Assembly (NCBI GenBank): GCA_946555345.1
Contig: CAMNSS010000010.1
Location: 1 to 64,000, forward strand
Reading direction: 5' to 3'
Source: an uncultured Eubacterium sp.
GTDB lineage: Bacteria > Bacillota > Clostridia > Peptostreptococcales > Anaerovoracaceae
DNA length: 64,000 bases
How positions within the stretch are numbered: position 1 is the first letter of the stretch; the number at the start of each line of letters is the position of its first letter. The notes beneath the pieces were generated by a model. It was not told the DNA's origin and did no database searches. It saw nothing but the letters and a program-made list of their open reading frames with translations. The position numbers and the translations under genes were made by a program. Shown here one piece after another: positions 46,192-54,443 of this stretch.

Positions 46192-47634
46192 TTAATGCTT
46201 TGGCGACCCGTTTACGATCATGGTCGCCTTTGTAATCTCAACGATTAGCTGGCCTGCATATCGTTTCTCATAAAAACTCAGCATTGGCGATACGGCATGC
46301 TTGTCGATCACCACGTATTTAGCTGGCAAATGCGTCAATGTCAGCGCTATGGTATCTTCTATGCAACGGTCGCAGTCACAGTGGCCAAATTGGCGGACAT
46401 ACTTAGGGACTTGGTCGCGCACAAGATGTTCCATGACGTTCAAAATCATATAATCCTTTTCGGCAGCGCCCTGCTCGTTTCCAGCTTCGGCGGCTTGTGG
46501 CCCAGCAGTGGCTAACATAGATGGCTCTGGCGCATCCGCTTGCTGTTCAGGCGCAGATTCCGACGCGCCTTGTTCGGTTTCGGCGGGATCTGGCGGCATC
46601 TCCGCATGACCAGCCCCCGGCTCGTCCAGCGTTCGTTCTGCTGCTGATGTATCTGCAGCAGCCTCTGTTGCCTCATCTTGCGATTCAGGCACGGCATCCG
46701 TTTCCGGAGGCGTCCCCTCAGCAACAACTGGCTCTGGCGCAGATTCCACAGCATTCATCCTGGCATCTGCCGATGGTTCAGAAGCATTCGATCCTGCTGC
46801 CGGCGTTTCAATCGCATCCGGCACCGCTTGTGGCTCTATGGCATCCGCTTGTGGCGCAGCAACGATACCTGTTTCCAGCTTCCCTCCGTCCGGCTGCTGT
46901 TCATCAACAGATGTACCGCCTGAAACTGCATCAGGCGCTGATTCTGGCATAGCCCCTGCCGGCTGTGACTCCGCTGTAACGTGCGCTTCACCTGGCATTT
47001 CAGCGGCTGTATCCGATGGCGCAGGCGTTTTTTCCTCCTCATCTGCCGCACCTAGAAGCTCAGAAACATTAATGCTCTTTTCTGCCCGCGGCTCAGGTTT
47101 TGCCGTCTTCTTTTCCTTTTCTTGCTGATGCGGCTGTTTTTTTTGCTCCATATATGCATCAAGCTCTGCTTCCAAAGAATTTTTCACTGCATCCGCAATG
47201 GGATTTTCCTCCCCTGACGTATGCACAACCGAAATGGTCGGCGTTTCGGCAGATGGGACAGCAATCGTTTTCGTTTCCGCCTTCGCTTGTTCCAGCTTAT
47301 CCGTTCCGCTTGGGTTTTGTGCGCCAGCCGTTTTCTGCGGGGAATCTTCATCCAGGCCTTGCGTTGTTTTCACGTCCGGCAACGCCTCTTCCCCAGCTCC
47401 CGCTCGCCCGGAAGCGGCTTCGGCTGATGGCTCTGCTTCCGCTGCTGCCGCATTTTCCGCCACATCCGTTTCGGCAGGCGGCTGCCCTTCATCCGGCTCT
47501 GCCTGTATATTCGGTTTTTTTGGTTTCAAATCTACTGGCGGTGTATCGTTATCATCTTTTTTCGGGCTTGCCTTTTTCCCGCCAGAGGAGAGCAAATTCA
47601 GCACATGGTCCGTTTTATTGGTCTTCCTAGCCAT
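46192..47634 (-). CDS. ComFB-domain protein with long disordered N-terminus
   Basis: This 480-residue protein ends in a ComFB domain of about 90 residues: YMILNVMEHLVRDQVPKYV, then the Cys-rich GHCDCDRCIEDTIALTLTHLPAKYV. ComFB proteins have been described as late-competence proteins and, more recently, as cyclic dinucleotide receptors linked to motility. The first 390 residues are low complexity, dominated by Ala, Glu, Pro, Asp and Ser, with a basic start (ARKTNKTDHVLNLLSSGGKKASPKK). GGGAGGG precedes its ATG, which overlaps the upstream ParA stop as TAATG, so translation is coupled. Nucleotide binding by this copy is inferred. Confidence 0.82.
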   Translation of the reverse strand: MARKTNKTDHVLNLLSSGGKKASPKKDDNDTPPVDLKPKKPNIQAEPDEGQPPAETDVAENAAAAEAEPSAEAASGRAGAGEEALPDVKTTQGLDEDSPQKTAGAQNPSGTDKLEQAKAETKTIAVPSAETPTISVVHTSGEENPIADAVKNSLEAELDAYMEQKKQPHQQEKEKKTAKPEPRAEKSINVSELLGAADEEEKTPAPSDTAAEMPGEAHVTAESQPAGAMPESAPDAVSGGTSVDEQQPDGGKLETGIVAAPQADAIEPQAVPDAIETPAAGSNASEPSADARMNAVESAPEPVVAEGTPPETDAVPESQDEATEAAADTSAAERTLDEPGAGHAEMPPDPAETEQGASESAPEQQADAPEPSMLATAGPQAAEAGNEQGAAEKDYMILNVMEHLVRDQVPKYVRQFGHCDCDRCIEDTIALTLTHLPAKYVVIDKHAVSPMLSFYEKRYAGQLIVEITKATMIVNGSPKH

Positions 47635-48410
47635 TACTTACCCTCCCGTGGTTCTATCTTCCTGTACACTTCATCAATAAAAGCACGGTAATCCCACGCC
47701 GGATTTGAATCTGGCGCATAGTCTAAAATGCACATTCCATGCGCTGGCGCTTCGGCTGCCACAACACTGCTCCTGATCTTCGCATTAAAAACAACGGAGC
47801 CTGCCTGGTCGGCAATCGTTTCAGCCATCTCAAGCACATCCCTGGACAAATTCGTATTTTTATTGAATTTCGTCAATAAAATGCCCAGGACATTCAATGC
47901 AGGATTAACGGAATCCTTGACGGCCTCCACCGTTTCTTGCAGCTGCACGAGCCCTACGAGGCTGAGTATTTCCGATGACATCGGAATAATCAGGTGATCC
48001 GCCATCGTATATCCGTTTAAAGTCAGGATATTCAAGGCAGGCGGCGTATCGATTACGATATAGTCGTATTGCGCCATAACCGGGCGCAGCGCATTCTTTA
48101 GCAGCATCTGCCGGTTGTTTCCCTGAAAAACGATTTCTGCCTGGCTCAGCAGGATATTGGACGGGATCAGGTCACAATTATCTGCCTGCTGGATTGCAGC
48201 GGTAACAGGTACATCATTCGCTAAAACATCGTAAATATTATAGCCTTCATCAATATCCAGTCCAAGGCTGAACCCTAGGTTTCCCTGTGGGTCCAAATCG
48301 ATTGCCAGAACCTTTTTTCCTCTTTTCCCTAAGCCTGCCGCCAGTGCGCCAGTCGTAGTCGTCTTGCCTACGCCGCCTTTCTGGTTTGTCAGTACGATCG
48401 TTATCGCCAC
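47634..48410 (-). CDS. ParA family ATPase
   Basis: This 258-residue P-loop ATPase has the deviant Walker A LTNQKGGVGKTTTTGALA near residue 8, the Walker A' region VLAIDLDPQGNLGFSLG near 35 and Walker B YDYIVIDTPPALNILTLNG near 115. It is Soj/ParA-like rather than FlhG/MinD-like, with no membrane-targeting helix or FlhG-type start. ParA proteins place cargo such as chromosome origins or chemoreceptor arrays. No parB lies near it, so a cellular positioning role in motility is possible. GTG start at 48410 with GGAGGG upstream. Confidence 0.9.
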   Translation of the reverse strand: MAITIVLTNQKGGVGKTTTTGALAAGLGKRGKKVLAIDLDPQGNLGFSLGLDIDEGYNIYDVLANDVPVTAAIQQADNCDLIPSNILLSQAEIVFQGNNRQMLLKNALRPVMAQYDYIVIDTPPALNILTLNGYTMADHLIIPMSSEILSLVGLVQLQETVEAVKDSVNPALNVLGILLTKFNKNTNLSRDVLEMAETIADQAGSVVFNAKIRSSVVAAEAPAHGMCILDYAPDSNPAWDYRAFIDEVYRKIEPREGK

Positions 48411-48448
48411 GTTGATCCCTCCATCTATCTATTCTTTAAAATTCTAAT

Positions 48449-48483
48449 GCGGAAGCCGCGCTCATCACCTGCGCTGCTTCCGC
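48449..48483 (-). terminator. Hairpin between the EAL-HDOD and ParA genes
   Basis: GCGGAAGC and GCTTCCGC form a perfect outer stem extended by an inner GCGC pairing; AATTTT follows on the minus strand. It may attenuate transcription into the ParA gene. The surrounding 200-base space (48411-48622) holds no gene. Confidence 0.45.
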
Positions 48484-48622
48484 CTTGCTTATCGTATCGG
48501 AAACACCGCCTCCGGTTTTTCCGTATGCTTTAAAAAACATTTTGCAAAACGCCGCCCCGAAACAGGCAATATGCGTGCAAAAAAATCCCTGCCTCCATCT
48601 TATGCACATTTTTGTAAAATGC

Positions 48623-49876
48623 TTAATCTTCATCCGGTCTTGGGAAATCGGTCGTCAGGTTATCCCAAATGCTATTTACTTCCTCCACGCAATTAATATA
48701 AGTCTGTGACAAGATTGAAATCTTCACATCAAGATCATCCGCCAGAACCCGGCACTTTTTCCAGTCTGCCTTTTCGTAACAAATGACCAGCTGGTACAGC
48801 TTGCCTGCCCCGCCTTCTCCCGTGAGCAGGGCATCTTTAATCGCAGCGTTGATCGGAATTTCCGCCAAAAGCTCTTCCAGGGGCGCATCCACCATATAAT
48901 TTAAGGTAGAAAACATTCCCATCATATACGCTTCCGTCTTCGTGATCGGGCAATCCGCAACATACTGTGATAAATCCCGGGCAAAATTTGCCCGCAAGAA
49001 GGAAAGCTTCAGCATTTCTTCCGATCCATCCGATTCATCCTGCCGGAAACTGAGCATATATACCCATTGCCGCAACTGGCCGATTCCCAAGGTAACAAGC
49101 GCCTGCCTGATGGATGCTGTCCGGCGCCTGAGCGCAAAGTACGCTGAGTTTACAAGCTTTAGGATTGCGTATGTAAGACCGGCGTCCCTGCTGACGATTG
49201 CTTCAATCTCAACCATGTCAGGTTCATCCTTCGCTACCGCTGCTACGAGCTGGAAGAAGTTGCCTTGCATATAGGTAATTTTTTCGGCCTTTGTCGTCAA
49301 TGTCTCCGCAATATAAGCGCCTTCCAGGTAATCCATGCCCAGTGCAAGTGCCTGGTCATAAGCGCCCTTCGTATCTAAATCCGTCGCCACGCACTTTTTC
49401 TTGAAGCCCTTTGCCATCTGCAAAATATTTTCAATAGACTTGATTTCCTGTTCTGATAAATCCTCGTTTATTTTAAGGCGCACATATTCCGCATATTCAA
49501 GGAAGCTCAAATATTTCGGCGTGAACTGAAAATCGTTGATTGCAAAAACATAACCTTCGTTATAATATTTTTTTACAATCGGCATCGCCAGCGGGTGTAC
49601 GATCAAGTTATCCTCAATCTGGATCACGACCTTGTCCTTATCAAAGACCCTGGCGATATTGCGAAACAACAGGGAAGGCGTCAGCGTGATAAAAATTTTC
49701 TTATCCCTGAAAATTTTATGGCTGTTATTCATAAAAAAATCAGAAATCGTATCCGCAGCCACGCTTTCGGACTGTGCATACAAATCGTCTCCATCGCTTT
49801 GAAAAAACAATTCATAGCCGATGATTTTCTCCGTTTCTGCCTCCTTAATAGCACGCCTTACTACGCATTTTTCCAT
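48623..49876 (-). CDS. EAL-HDOD signalling protein (YuxH type), EAL degenerate
   Basis: This 417-residue cytosolic protein pairs an EAL-like domain (residues about 1-200) with an HDOD domain (about 200-405). The EAL signature reads IGYELFFQ and the DDFGTG loop reads INDFQFTPKYLSF, so key metal ligands are missing and phosphodiesterase activity is unlikely. It may bind cyclic di-GMP without cutting it. The HDOD part has VEIEAIVSRDAGLTYAILKLVNSAYFALRRRTASIRQALVTLGIGQLRQWV, characteristic of that fold. It follows cheV by 2 bases. A regulator of motility is inferred from context. Confidence 0.88.
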   Translation of the reverse strand: MEKCVVRRAIKEAETEKIIGYELFFQSDGDDLYAQSESVAADTISDFFMNNSHKIFRDKKIFITLTPSLLFRNIARVFDKDKVVIQIEDNLIVHPLAMPIVKKYYNEGYVFAINDFQFTPKYLSFLEYAEYVRLKINEDLSEQEIKSIENILQMAKGFKKKCVATDLDTKGAYDQALALGMDYLEGAYIAETLTTKAEKITYMQGNFFQLVAAVAKDEPDMVEIEAIVSRDAGLTYAILKLVNSAYFALRRRTASIRQALVTLGIGQLRQWVYMLSFRQDESDGSEEMLKLSFLRANFARDLSQYVADCPITKTEAYMMGMFSTLNYMVDAPLEELLAEIPINAAIKDALLTGEGGAGKLYQLVICYEKADWKKCRVLADDLDVKISILSQTYINCVEEVNSIWDNLTTDFPRPDED

Positions 49877-49878
49877 TC

Positions 49879-50790
49879 TTATTCTCCCTTCTCAAGAAGA
49901 CGGTCAATTACTTCCACGAGATGTCCAATCTCAGGCTTTGACATCTGTTCATCAGCGCCTAAGTTTCTGCCTTTAATCTCCATTTCAGGGTTGATCAGGG
50001 ATGAGAAAATGATTACCGGAATCTCCTTCAACCTGGAGTCCTCTTTCACCAGCTTCGTCAGCCTGTGTCCATCCATCTCGGGCATTTCGATATCGGTAAT
50101 GAGGATGCTGGCCTTCTCGTAAAGGTCGCTGTCGTTTTTGATGCTGGAAAGGAAATCCCAGCAATCTTTCCCGTTATTAAACTTGCGGATATTCACGTAT
50201 CCGGCTTTTTTCAGCGACTGCTCGATCATCATGCCGAGAAGCACGGAATCTTCTGCCAAGACGACGGAACGCTCGCTGATTTCACGTTCGCCCAGCTCAT
50301 CGATCTCAGACATCTGAATCCCCGTTTCCGGCGCAATTTCCGTCACGATTTTCTCAAAGTCCAAAATCGTGATCAGCTTATTATTGTACTGTGCGATTCC
50401 CGTCGCCACGCCTTCTTCCCCGCGCGTCAGCGTCTTATCCGGCTTCTGGATATCCTGCCAGGAAATTCGCTGAATCCCCACTACGGAATGTACCCGGAAC
50501 GCAATGTTCAGCTTATTGAAATTAGTGATGATAAATAAATCTTTGTCTTCCTTCTCGGACTGCCTGTCTGTAAGATATTTCGGCAGATCCACAACAGTCA
50601 GGACGACGTCGCGCGGTTTAAAAATCCCCTCTACGCATTCATGCGAATGCGGAACGGGCTTTACCGGCTCTGACATCAGGATTTCCTTGACTTTTGCCAC
50701 ATTGATCCCATACGCTTCACCGAAAACGGTAAACTCCATGATTTCCATTTCATTCGTTCCAGATTCTAACAAAATTTCAGTTTCTGCCAT
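49879..50790 (-). CDS. cheV: Chemotaxis coupling protein CheV
   Basis: This 303-residue protein fuses a CheW-like coupling domain (residues about 10-165) to a receiver domain (about 175-300). The CheW part shows FTVFGEAYGINVAKVKEIL and VVLTVVDLPKYLT. The receiver has VVLAEDSVLLGMM, the phospho-Asp in ILITDIEMPEMDG, the switch Ser in VIIFSSL and Lys in MSKPE. CheV joins receptors to CheA and takes part in adaptation. AGGAAGTGAGG precedes the start. Confidence 0.93.
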   Translation of the reverse strand: MAETEILLESGTNEMEIMEFTVFGEAYGINVAKVKEILMSEPVKPVPHSHECVEGIFKPRDVVLTVVDLPKYLTDRQSEKEDKDLFIITNFNKLNIAFRVHSVVGIQRISWQDIQKPDKTLTRGEEGVATGIAQYNNKLITILDFEKIVTEIAPETGIQMSEIDELGEREISERSVVLAEDSVLLGMMIEQSLKKAGYVNIRKFNNGKDCWDFLSSIKNDSDLYEKASILITDIEMPEMDGHRLTKLVKEDSRLKEIPVIIFSSLINPEMEIKGRNLGADEQMSKPEIGHLVEVIDRLLEKGE

Positions 50791-50817
50791 AATGATACCT
50801 CACTTCCTCTTTACAAT

Positions 50818-51303
50818 TTACAGAATTTTCTCCGGCTTGCCGATGGTTCTCAATTTTACAGTCCCGGTCTCCAGTTCAATCAGCATGGTCCTGGCGGAGT
50901 TTCCGCCCACATCCTGATTCTTAATCCTGATCCCCTCAGCCTGTAGCGTTTTCTTTACAATTTCCACATTTCTTTCGCCGATATGCCCCAAATCGCCTTC
51001 GCCGCCCATGGCAAACATCTGCGCGCCGCCTGCGATTTTGCATATGTACCTGCTCTTCACGCCGCCAAAAGCGGATAGCTTCCTGAGCGTTTCCCTGATT
51101 CCTGTATCAGCAAACTTAAATACATTGGTTTCCCTGCCATTGGACTGCGGAAGCATAACGTGAAGCAATGCCCCCAGCTTGATTGCTGGATCGTAAAAGG
51201 TAACGCCAACGCAGGAGCCTAAGGCATAGGTTATGATGATTCCCTCCTGTCTGCCAAATTTCATATCTCCAATTCCTACCTTAGTATCAATGATTTTATT
51301 CAT
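50818..51303 (-). CDS. cheD: Chemoreceptor glutamine deamidase CheD
   Basis: This 161-residue enzyme deamidates receptor glutamines and in Bacillota also boosts CheC. The active-site Cys lies in YALGSCVGVTFYDPAIKLGALLHVMLPQS with the His of LHVMLP 17 residues later. GVKSRYICKIAGGAQMFAM and IGERNVEIVKKTLQAEGI follow, then the Gly-Gly-Asn-Ser-Ala-Arg end. It overlaps cheC by 8 bases, so the two are made in step. Confidence 0.95.
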   Translation of the reverse strand: MNKIIDTKVGIGDMKFGRQEGIIITYALGSCVGVTFYDPAIKLGALLHVMLPQSNGRETNVFKFADTGIRETLRKLSAFGGVKSRYICKIAGGAQMFAMGGEGDLGHIGERNVEIVKKTLQAEGIRIKNQDVGGNSARTMLIELETGTVKLRTIGKPEKIL

Positions 51304-51922
51304 AATTATCCACCAGTCTATTCATCAATTTATTCAGTGATTCAATATCAGGCAGCATCAGCAAGGTGCTATCGTGATGTTCGTCTTTTAAAACTAATTG
51401 ACCGTTAATCAGCATCAGGCTATCGGTTTCATATCCCATTTCCGCCATCGGAACCGACATGATCCCGCCCAGCATATTGACCGCAATCGCCGGGACCGAA
51501 AGCTGGATATCCATTCCCGCCAGCGTGGAAAGTGCGTTCACATAAGAAGAAATCATGATATTCCCCACCTCTGACAAGACGGAAATTTCCATCTCATAAA
51601 GCTGTGTGTAATCGTCTATCTTCTTATGCAGGATGCGGCTTAACACGGCGTTTACAAATTCCATTCGCAACAAAAACAGCATCGTACCTTTCATGTCTCC
51701 GCTCATTTTTACCAAAACCGCAGCGACGACATCTTCCGGTCCGCCCATCAGCGTGATCGCATCGTTAAAATTCTTAATTTCAATCTTAGGCACTGTCATC
51801 CGCACCTGCTCCCCGATCAGGCTGGAAAGGGCAGTTGCTGCGCTTCCCGTTCCAATGCTTCCAATTTCCCGCATGACGTCGAGCGCCATGGTATCCATAT
51901 CTTCATAACTTTTAATACCCAT
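51296..51922 (-). CDS. cheC: CheY-P phosphatase CheC, first active site altered
   Basis: This 208-residue protein removes phosphate from CheY-P. CheC has two pseudo-symmetric sites, each with Glu and Asn. The second, EISVLSEVGNIMISSYVNALS near residue 115, keeps both. The first reads VMREIGSIGTGSAATALS near residue 20: the Glu is present but the Asn is Ser. This copy therefore probably has a single working site. CheD, its partner, is the next gene. Confidence 0.93.
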   Translation of the reverse strand: MGIKSYEDMDTMALDVMREIGSIGTGSAATALSSLIGEQVRMTVPKIEIKNFNDAITLMGGPEDVVAAVLVKMSGDMKGTMLFLLRMEFVNAVLSRILHKKIDDYTQLYEMEISVLSEVGNIMISSYVNALSTLAGMDIQLSVPAIAVNMLGGIMSVPMAEMGYETDSLMLINGQLVLKDEHHDSTLLMLPDIESLNKLMNRLVDNYE

Positions 51923-51936
51923 CCGTATTTCCTTCC

Positions 51937-52653
51937 TTATGCTCTGAGTGAGTTGATGGTCTGCTCTACCTCATCTGAGGTCTGGACCATCTTCAATGCG
52001 TACGAATACGCCCGGGAGGACTCTACCATCTTCGCAAATTCCTCCGCCAGATCCGCATTGGACATTTCTAAATGCCCGCTTCTCATATTCGGGTTTGTCA
52101 CCAGGATCGGAGCGCCGTTTTTCGGCACTGGTGAAAACTCATTTGTTCCCACGGCCTCCATGCCATTTTTATTCGCAAAGGTGTAAACCGCAGGATCTGT
52201 CGTCGCCCGGCCGTCCTCGCCTACCGTAATCGGGTTTCCGGAAGCGTCCAGCACCAGCTTGCCATAGTCCGTAATCAGCAGCATAATGCCGCTCGCCTGC
52301 ACAGAAGCCTGAAAATGCCCGTCCCTGGTATACGTGATATCGCCGCTTGCCGGATCGCGCAGGACGAAAAACCCGTCCCCCAAAAGCGCATAATCCAAAG
52401 GTTGCCCGGTCGGTGATGCCGCCGTCGCCGAAAAGTCGATATCGGTCCGCTCCTGCATCACGCCTGTCCCCGCCTGCAAGGTCGTTAAAGCGGTCTCCGG
52501 CTGCCGCATATTATAGTACATCAGATCCATAAATGCGGCGCTATGCATCTTGTAGCCTGTCGTGTTGAGATTCGCAATATTATTGGAAATCACATTCGTG
52601 CGTTCCTGCTGCGTCCTTACACCCCGTGCCGCCGTATAAAATGAAGTATCCAT
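51937..52653 (-). CDS. Flagellar rod/hook-basal body protein, FlgG/FlgF family
   Basis: This 238-residue structural protein of the FlgE/F/G family has FYTAARGVRTQQERTNVISNNIANLNTTGYK at the start, PLDYALLGDGFFVLRD near residue 90, and the C-terminal helix SNADLAEEFAKMVESSRAYSYALKMVQTSDEV. These are the FlgF/FlgG D0 ends. Paired with the next gene upstream it resembles flhO-flhP of Bacillus, the distal rod proteins. I cannot tell FlgF from FlgG with certainty. Confidence 0.9.
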   Translation of the reverse strand: MDTSFYTAARGVRTQQERTNVISNNIANLNTTGYKMHSAAFMDLMYYNMRQPETALTTLQAGTGVMQERTDIDFSATAASPTGQPLDYALLGDGFFVLRDPASGDITYTRDGHFQASVQASGIMLLITDYGKLVLDASGNPITVGEDGRATTDPAVYTFANKNGMEAVGTNEFSPVPKNGAPILVTNPNMRSGHLEMSNADLAEEFAKMVESSRAYSYALKMVQTSDEVEQTINSLRA

Positions 52654-52726
52654 AATTTGTTACCTCCTGTTGCTTTATATCGTTCTCATCTTTATCCTCT
52701 ATGCCATGCCAGCTTGCCTGCGCATA

Positions 52727-52859
52727 TTTCAATAAACGCTTCCCTGCGGCAACGCCGTTGGAATGTTTAACGTTCATTATAACGAGCAAGCGCACCGCAG
52801 CGAGTTTCAATGAACGCTTCCCCCCGGCAACGCCGTTGGAATGTTTAGCGTTCATTATA
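52727..52859. repeat. Tandem 55-bp hairpin element between the two FlgG-family genes
   Basis: Two 55-base copies (52727-52781 and 52805-52859) differ at only about five positions and have a period of 78 bases. Read on the minus strand each starts ATAATGAACGYTAAACATTCC, contains the palindrome AACGGCGTT, and closes with AAGCGTTYATT, so AATGAACGYT and AGCGTTYATT form a stem of about 10 bases. The right-hand copy includes the stop codon of the upstream FlgG-family gene. Confidence 0.9.
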
Positions 52860-53610
52860 CCACGCCAAGCTGCGATACGATCTTACCCATCAATGTGTCG
52901 TACATTTTCAATACCTGGGAAGAACTCTGTAACGCCCTCTGCCCGCTCATCATGTCTACCATCTGGGCGACAGCGTCCACGTTAGAGCCTTCCAGCGCAT
53001 AATTTACGACCTTTGCATCGCTGGCCGTAGCACCTCCGTTTGGCGCAATGAATACGTTGCCTGTGGACTTGATCAGTTGTTCGTTCGGATTGGCGAAATT
53101 GACAATGCTCAGCGTGCCAAAATAGCGGTCGTCCTCATTGGAGAAGATCTCGCCGGTAGAATTTACCCGGATATTATCCGTCGCTAGCTGGATCGGTCCA
53201 GCCTCCCCCAACACTCTGCCGATGGTCGGAAGATAGAGATATCCCTGGTCATCCAGCGTGAAAGAACCGTTTCTCGTATACACCGTTCCGCCCTCTCCCT
53301 GAATGCAGAACCAGCCATCCCCGCTTAATGCAAAGTCCAGCGCATTTCGCGTCGGCGCATAGTACTGCGTGGAAAAATCCGTCACGGTCTCATCCGACGC
53401 CCTGATTTTAGAGGTCGTTCCGATAGGAGAATATGAGGTTTTATCCTTATTCCCGATTCTTGACATCAACTCTTCCCGGAATGTTGTCGCCATGTATTTA
53501 TCACTGCGAAAGCCCGGCGTCGATACATTCCCCATGTTGTTGCTGATCACGTTCAGATTCCGGCTCTGTGTCAGCATTCCCGATGTTGCCATGTAAAATC
53601 CCTGAAACAT
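52855..53610 (-). CDS. Flagellar rod/hook-basal body protein, FlgG/FlgF family
   Basis: This 251-residue protein is a second member of the FlgE/F/G family, starting FQGFYMATSGMLTQSRNLNVISNNMGNVSTPGFRSDKY. ALDFALSGDGWFCIQGEGGTVYTRNGSFTLDDQGYL is near residue 90, and the C-terminal helix YALEGSNVDAVAQMVDMMSGQRALQSSSQVLKMYDTLM closes it. It follows fliA by 4 bases. The gene ends inside a duplicated hairpin element. Likely the proximal partner of the following gene in rod assembly. Confidence 0.9.
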   Translation of the reverse strand: MFQGFYMATSGMLTQSRNLNVISNNMGNVSTPGFRSDKYMATTFREELMSRIGNKDKTSYSPIGTTSKIRASDETVTDFSTQYYAPTRNALDFALSGDGWFCIQGEGGTVYTRNGSFTLDDQGYLYLPTIGRVLGEAGPIQLATDNIRVNSTGEIFSNEDDRYFGTLSIVNFANPNEQLIKSTGNVFIAPNGGATASDAKVVNYALEGSNVDAVAQMVDMMSGQRALQSSSQVLKMYDTLMGKIVSQLGVV

Positions 53611-53614
53611 ATTG

Positions 53615-54415
53615 TTATTCTCCCTTCATGTCTATCTGCATTTCCCGTGCGATATATTCCTGCAATTTACGGATCGCGCCGGAATGGATCTGCGAGATTC
53701 TCGGCTCGCTTACCTCCATGACCTCTGCGATCTGCTTCATATTCAGCTCTTCTATATAATACAGCGATACGACCATCTGCTCCTTTTTCTTGAGCGATCG
53801 TATTCCGTCGGACAGCACTTTTTTAAATTCCTTTTCCATGTACTGTTCTTCCGGCTGTTCGCTGCTCACATCCGATGGAATCGAAACAGACTGCTTATTT
53901 TCACCTGCCCCATCTAATATCATATCTAAAGACAGCACTGAAAACAAATTAATTTTTGCATTTATCGCATGATATTTTTCCAGGGGCATATCCAAGTGCT
54001 CCGCTACCTCGTGTTCCTCCGGCATCCTGCCTTTTTTGGCGGCCAATTCGTCCGTCGCTTCCTGGATCGTCCTCGCATTCCTTCTTGTGCTGCGCGGAAT
54101 CCAGTCCTGCTTTCTCGCCAGATCGATGATCATGCCGCGAATCCGCTTTGAAACATAGGTTTCAAATTTCACGTTCATCTTCGGGTCAAACTTGTCGATG
54201 GTATTCATCAATACGAGAACGCCTTCGTTGACAATATCCTCCATCTGCGCAAAGCTCAGATATACATCCCTCATGCGAATTGCTGCGCTTTTGACCACGT
54301 ACAGATACCGGAGCGCCAGCTCTTGTTTGATTTCAAGCTGGCCAGTCTTCCCGTACTGCTCAAGAAGCTCTTCATTCGATTTGTCGGCAAACTGCCTGTG
54401 TGCCTGCAATTCCAT
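53615..54415 (-). CDS. fliA: RNA polymerase sigma factor FliA (sigma-28)
   Basis: This sigma factor of about 266 residues directs late flagellar genes. Region 2 has DVYLSFAQMEDIVNEGVLVLMNTIDKFDPKMNVKFETYVSKRIRGMIIDLARKQDW, region 3 RKNARTIQEATDELAAKKGR-like sequence, and region 4 EQMVVSLYYIEELNMKQIAEVMEVSEPRISQIHSGAI with the helix-turn-helix. The ATG at 54415 is chosen; a TTG at 54442 directly after flhA is also possible. It serves the sigma-28 promoters seen before fliD and flgM. Confidence 0.95.
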   Translation of the reverse strand: MELQAHRQFADKSNEELLEQYGKTGQLEIKQELALRYLYVVKSAAIRMRDVYLSFAQMEDIVNEGVLVLMNTIDKFDPKMNVKFETYVSKRIRGMIIDLARKQDWIPRSTRRNARTIQEATDELAAKKGRMPEEHEVAEHLDMPLEKYHAINAKINLFSVLSLDMILDGAGENKQSVSIPSDVSSEQPEEQYMEKEFKKVLSDGIRSLKKKEQMVVSLYYIEELNMKQIAEVMEVSEPRISQIHSGAIRKLQEYIAREMQIDMKGE

Positions 54416-54443
54416 GCCGCCCCTCGCTTTGTGTTTAAACAAA

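Noticed and set aside
46512-47630. Several long plus-strand and alternate-frame ORFs opposite the ComFB-domain gene
   Set aside because: They are shadows of a GC-rich low-complexity coding region.
52580-52855. 91-codon ORF over the tandem hairpin element between FlgG-family genes
   Set aside because: It has a TAATG overlap but no good ribosome site and runs into the next gene; I treat the region as a repeat and only mention the peptide.
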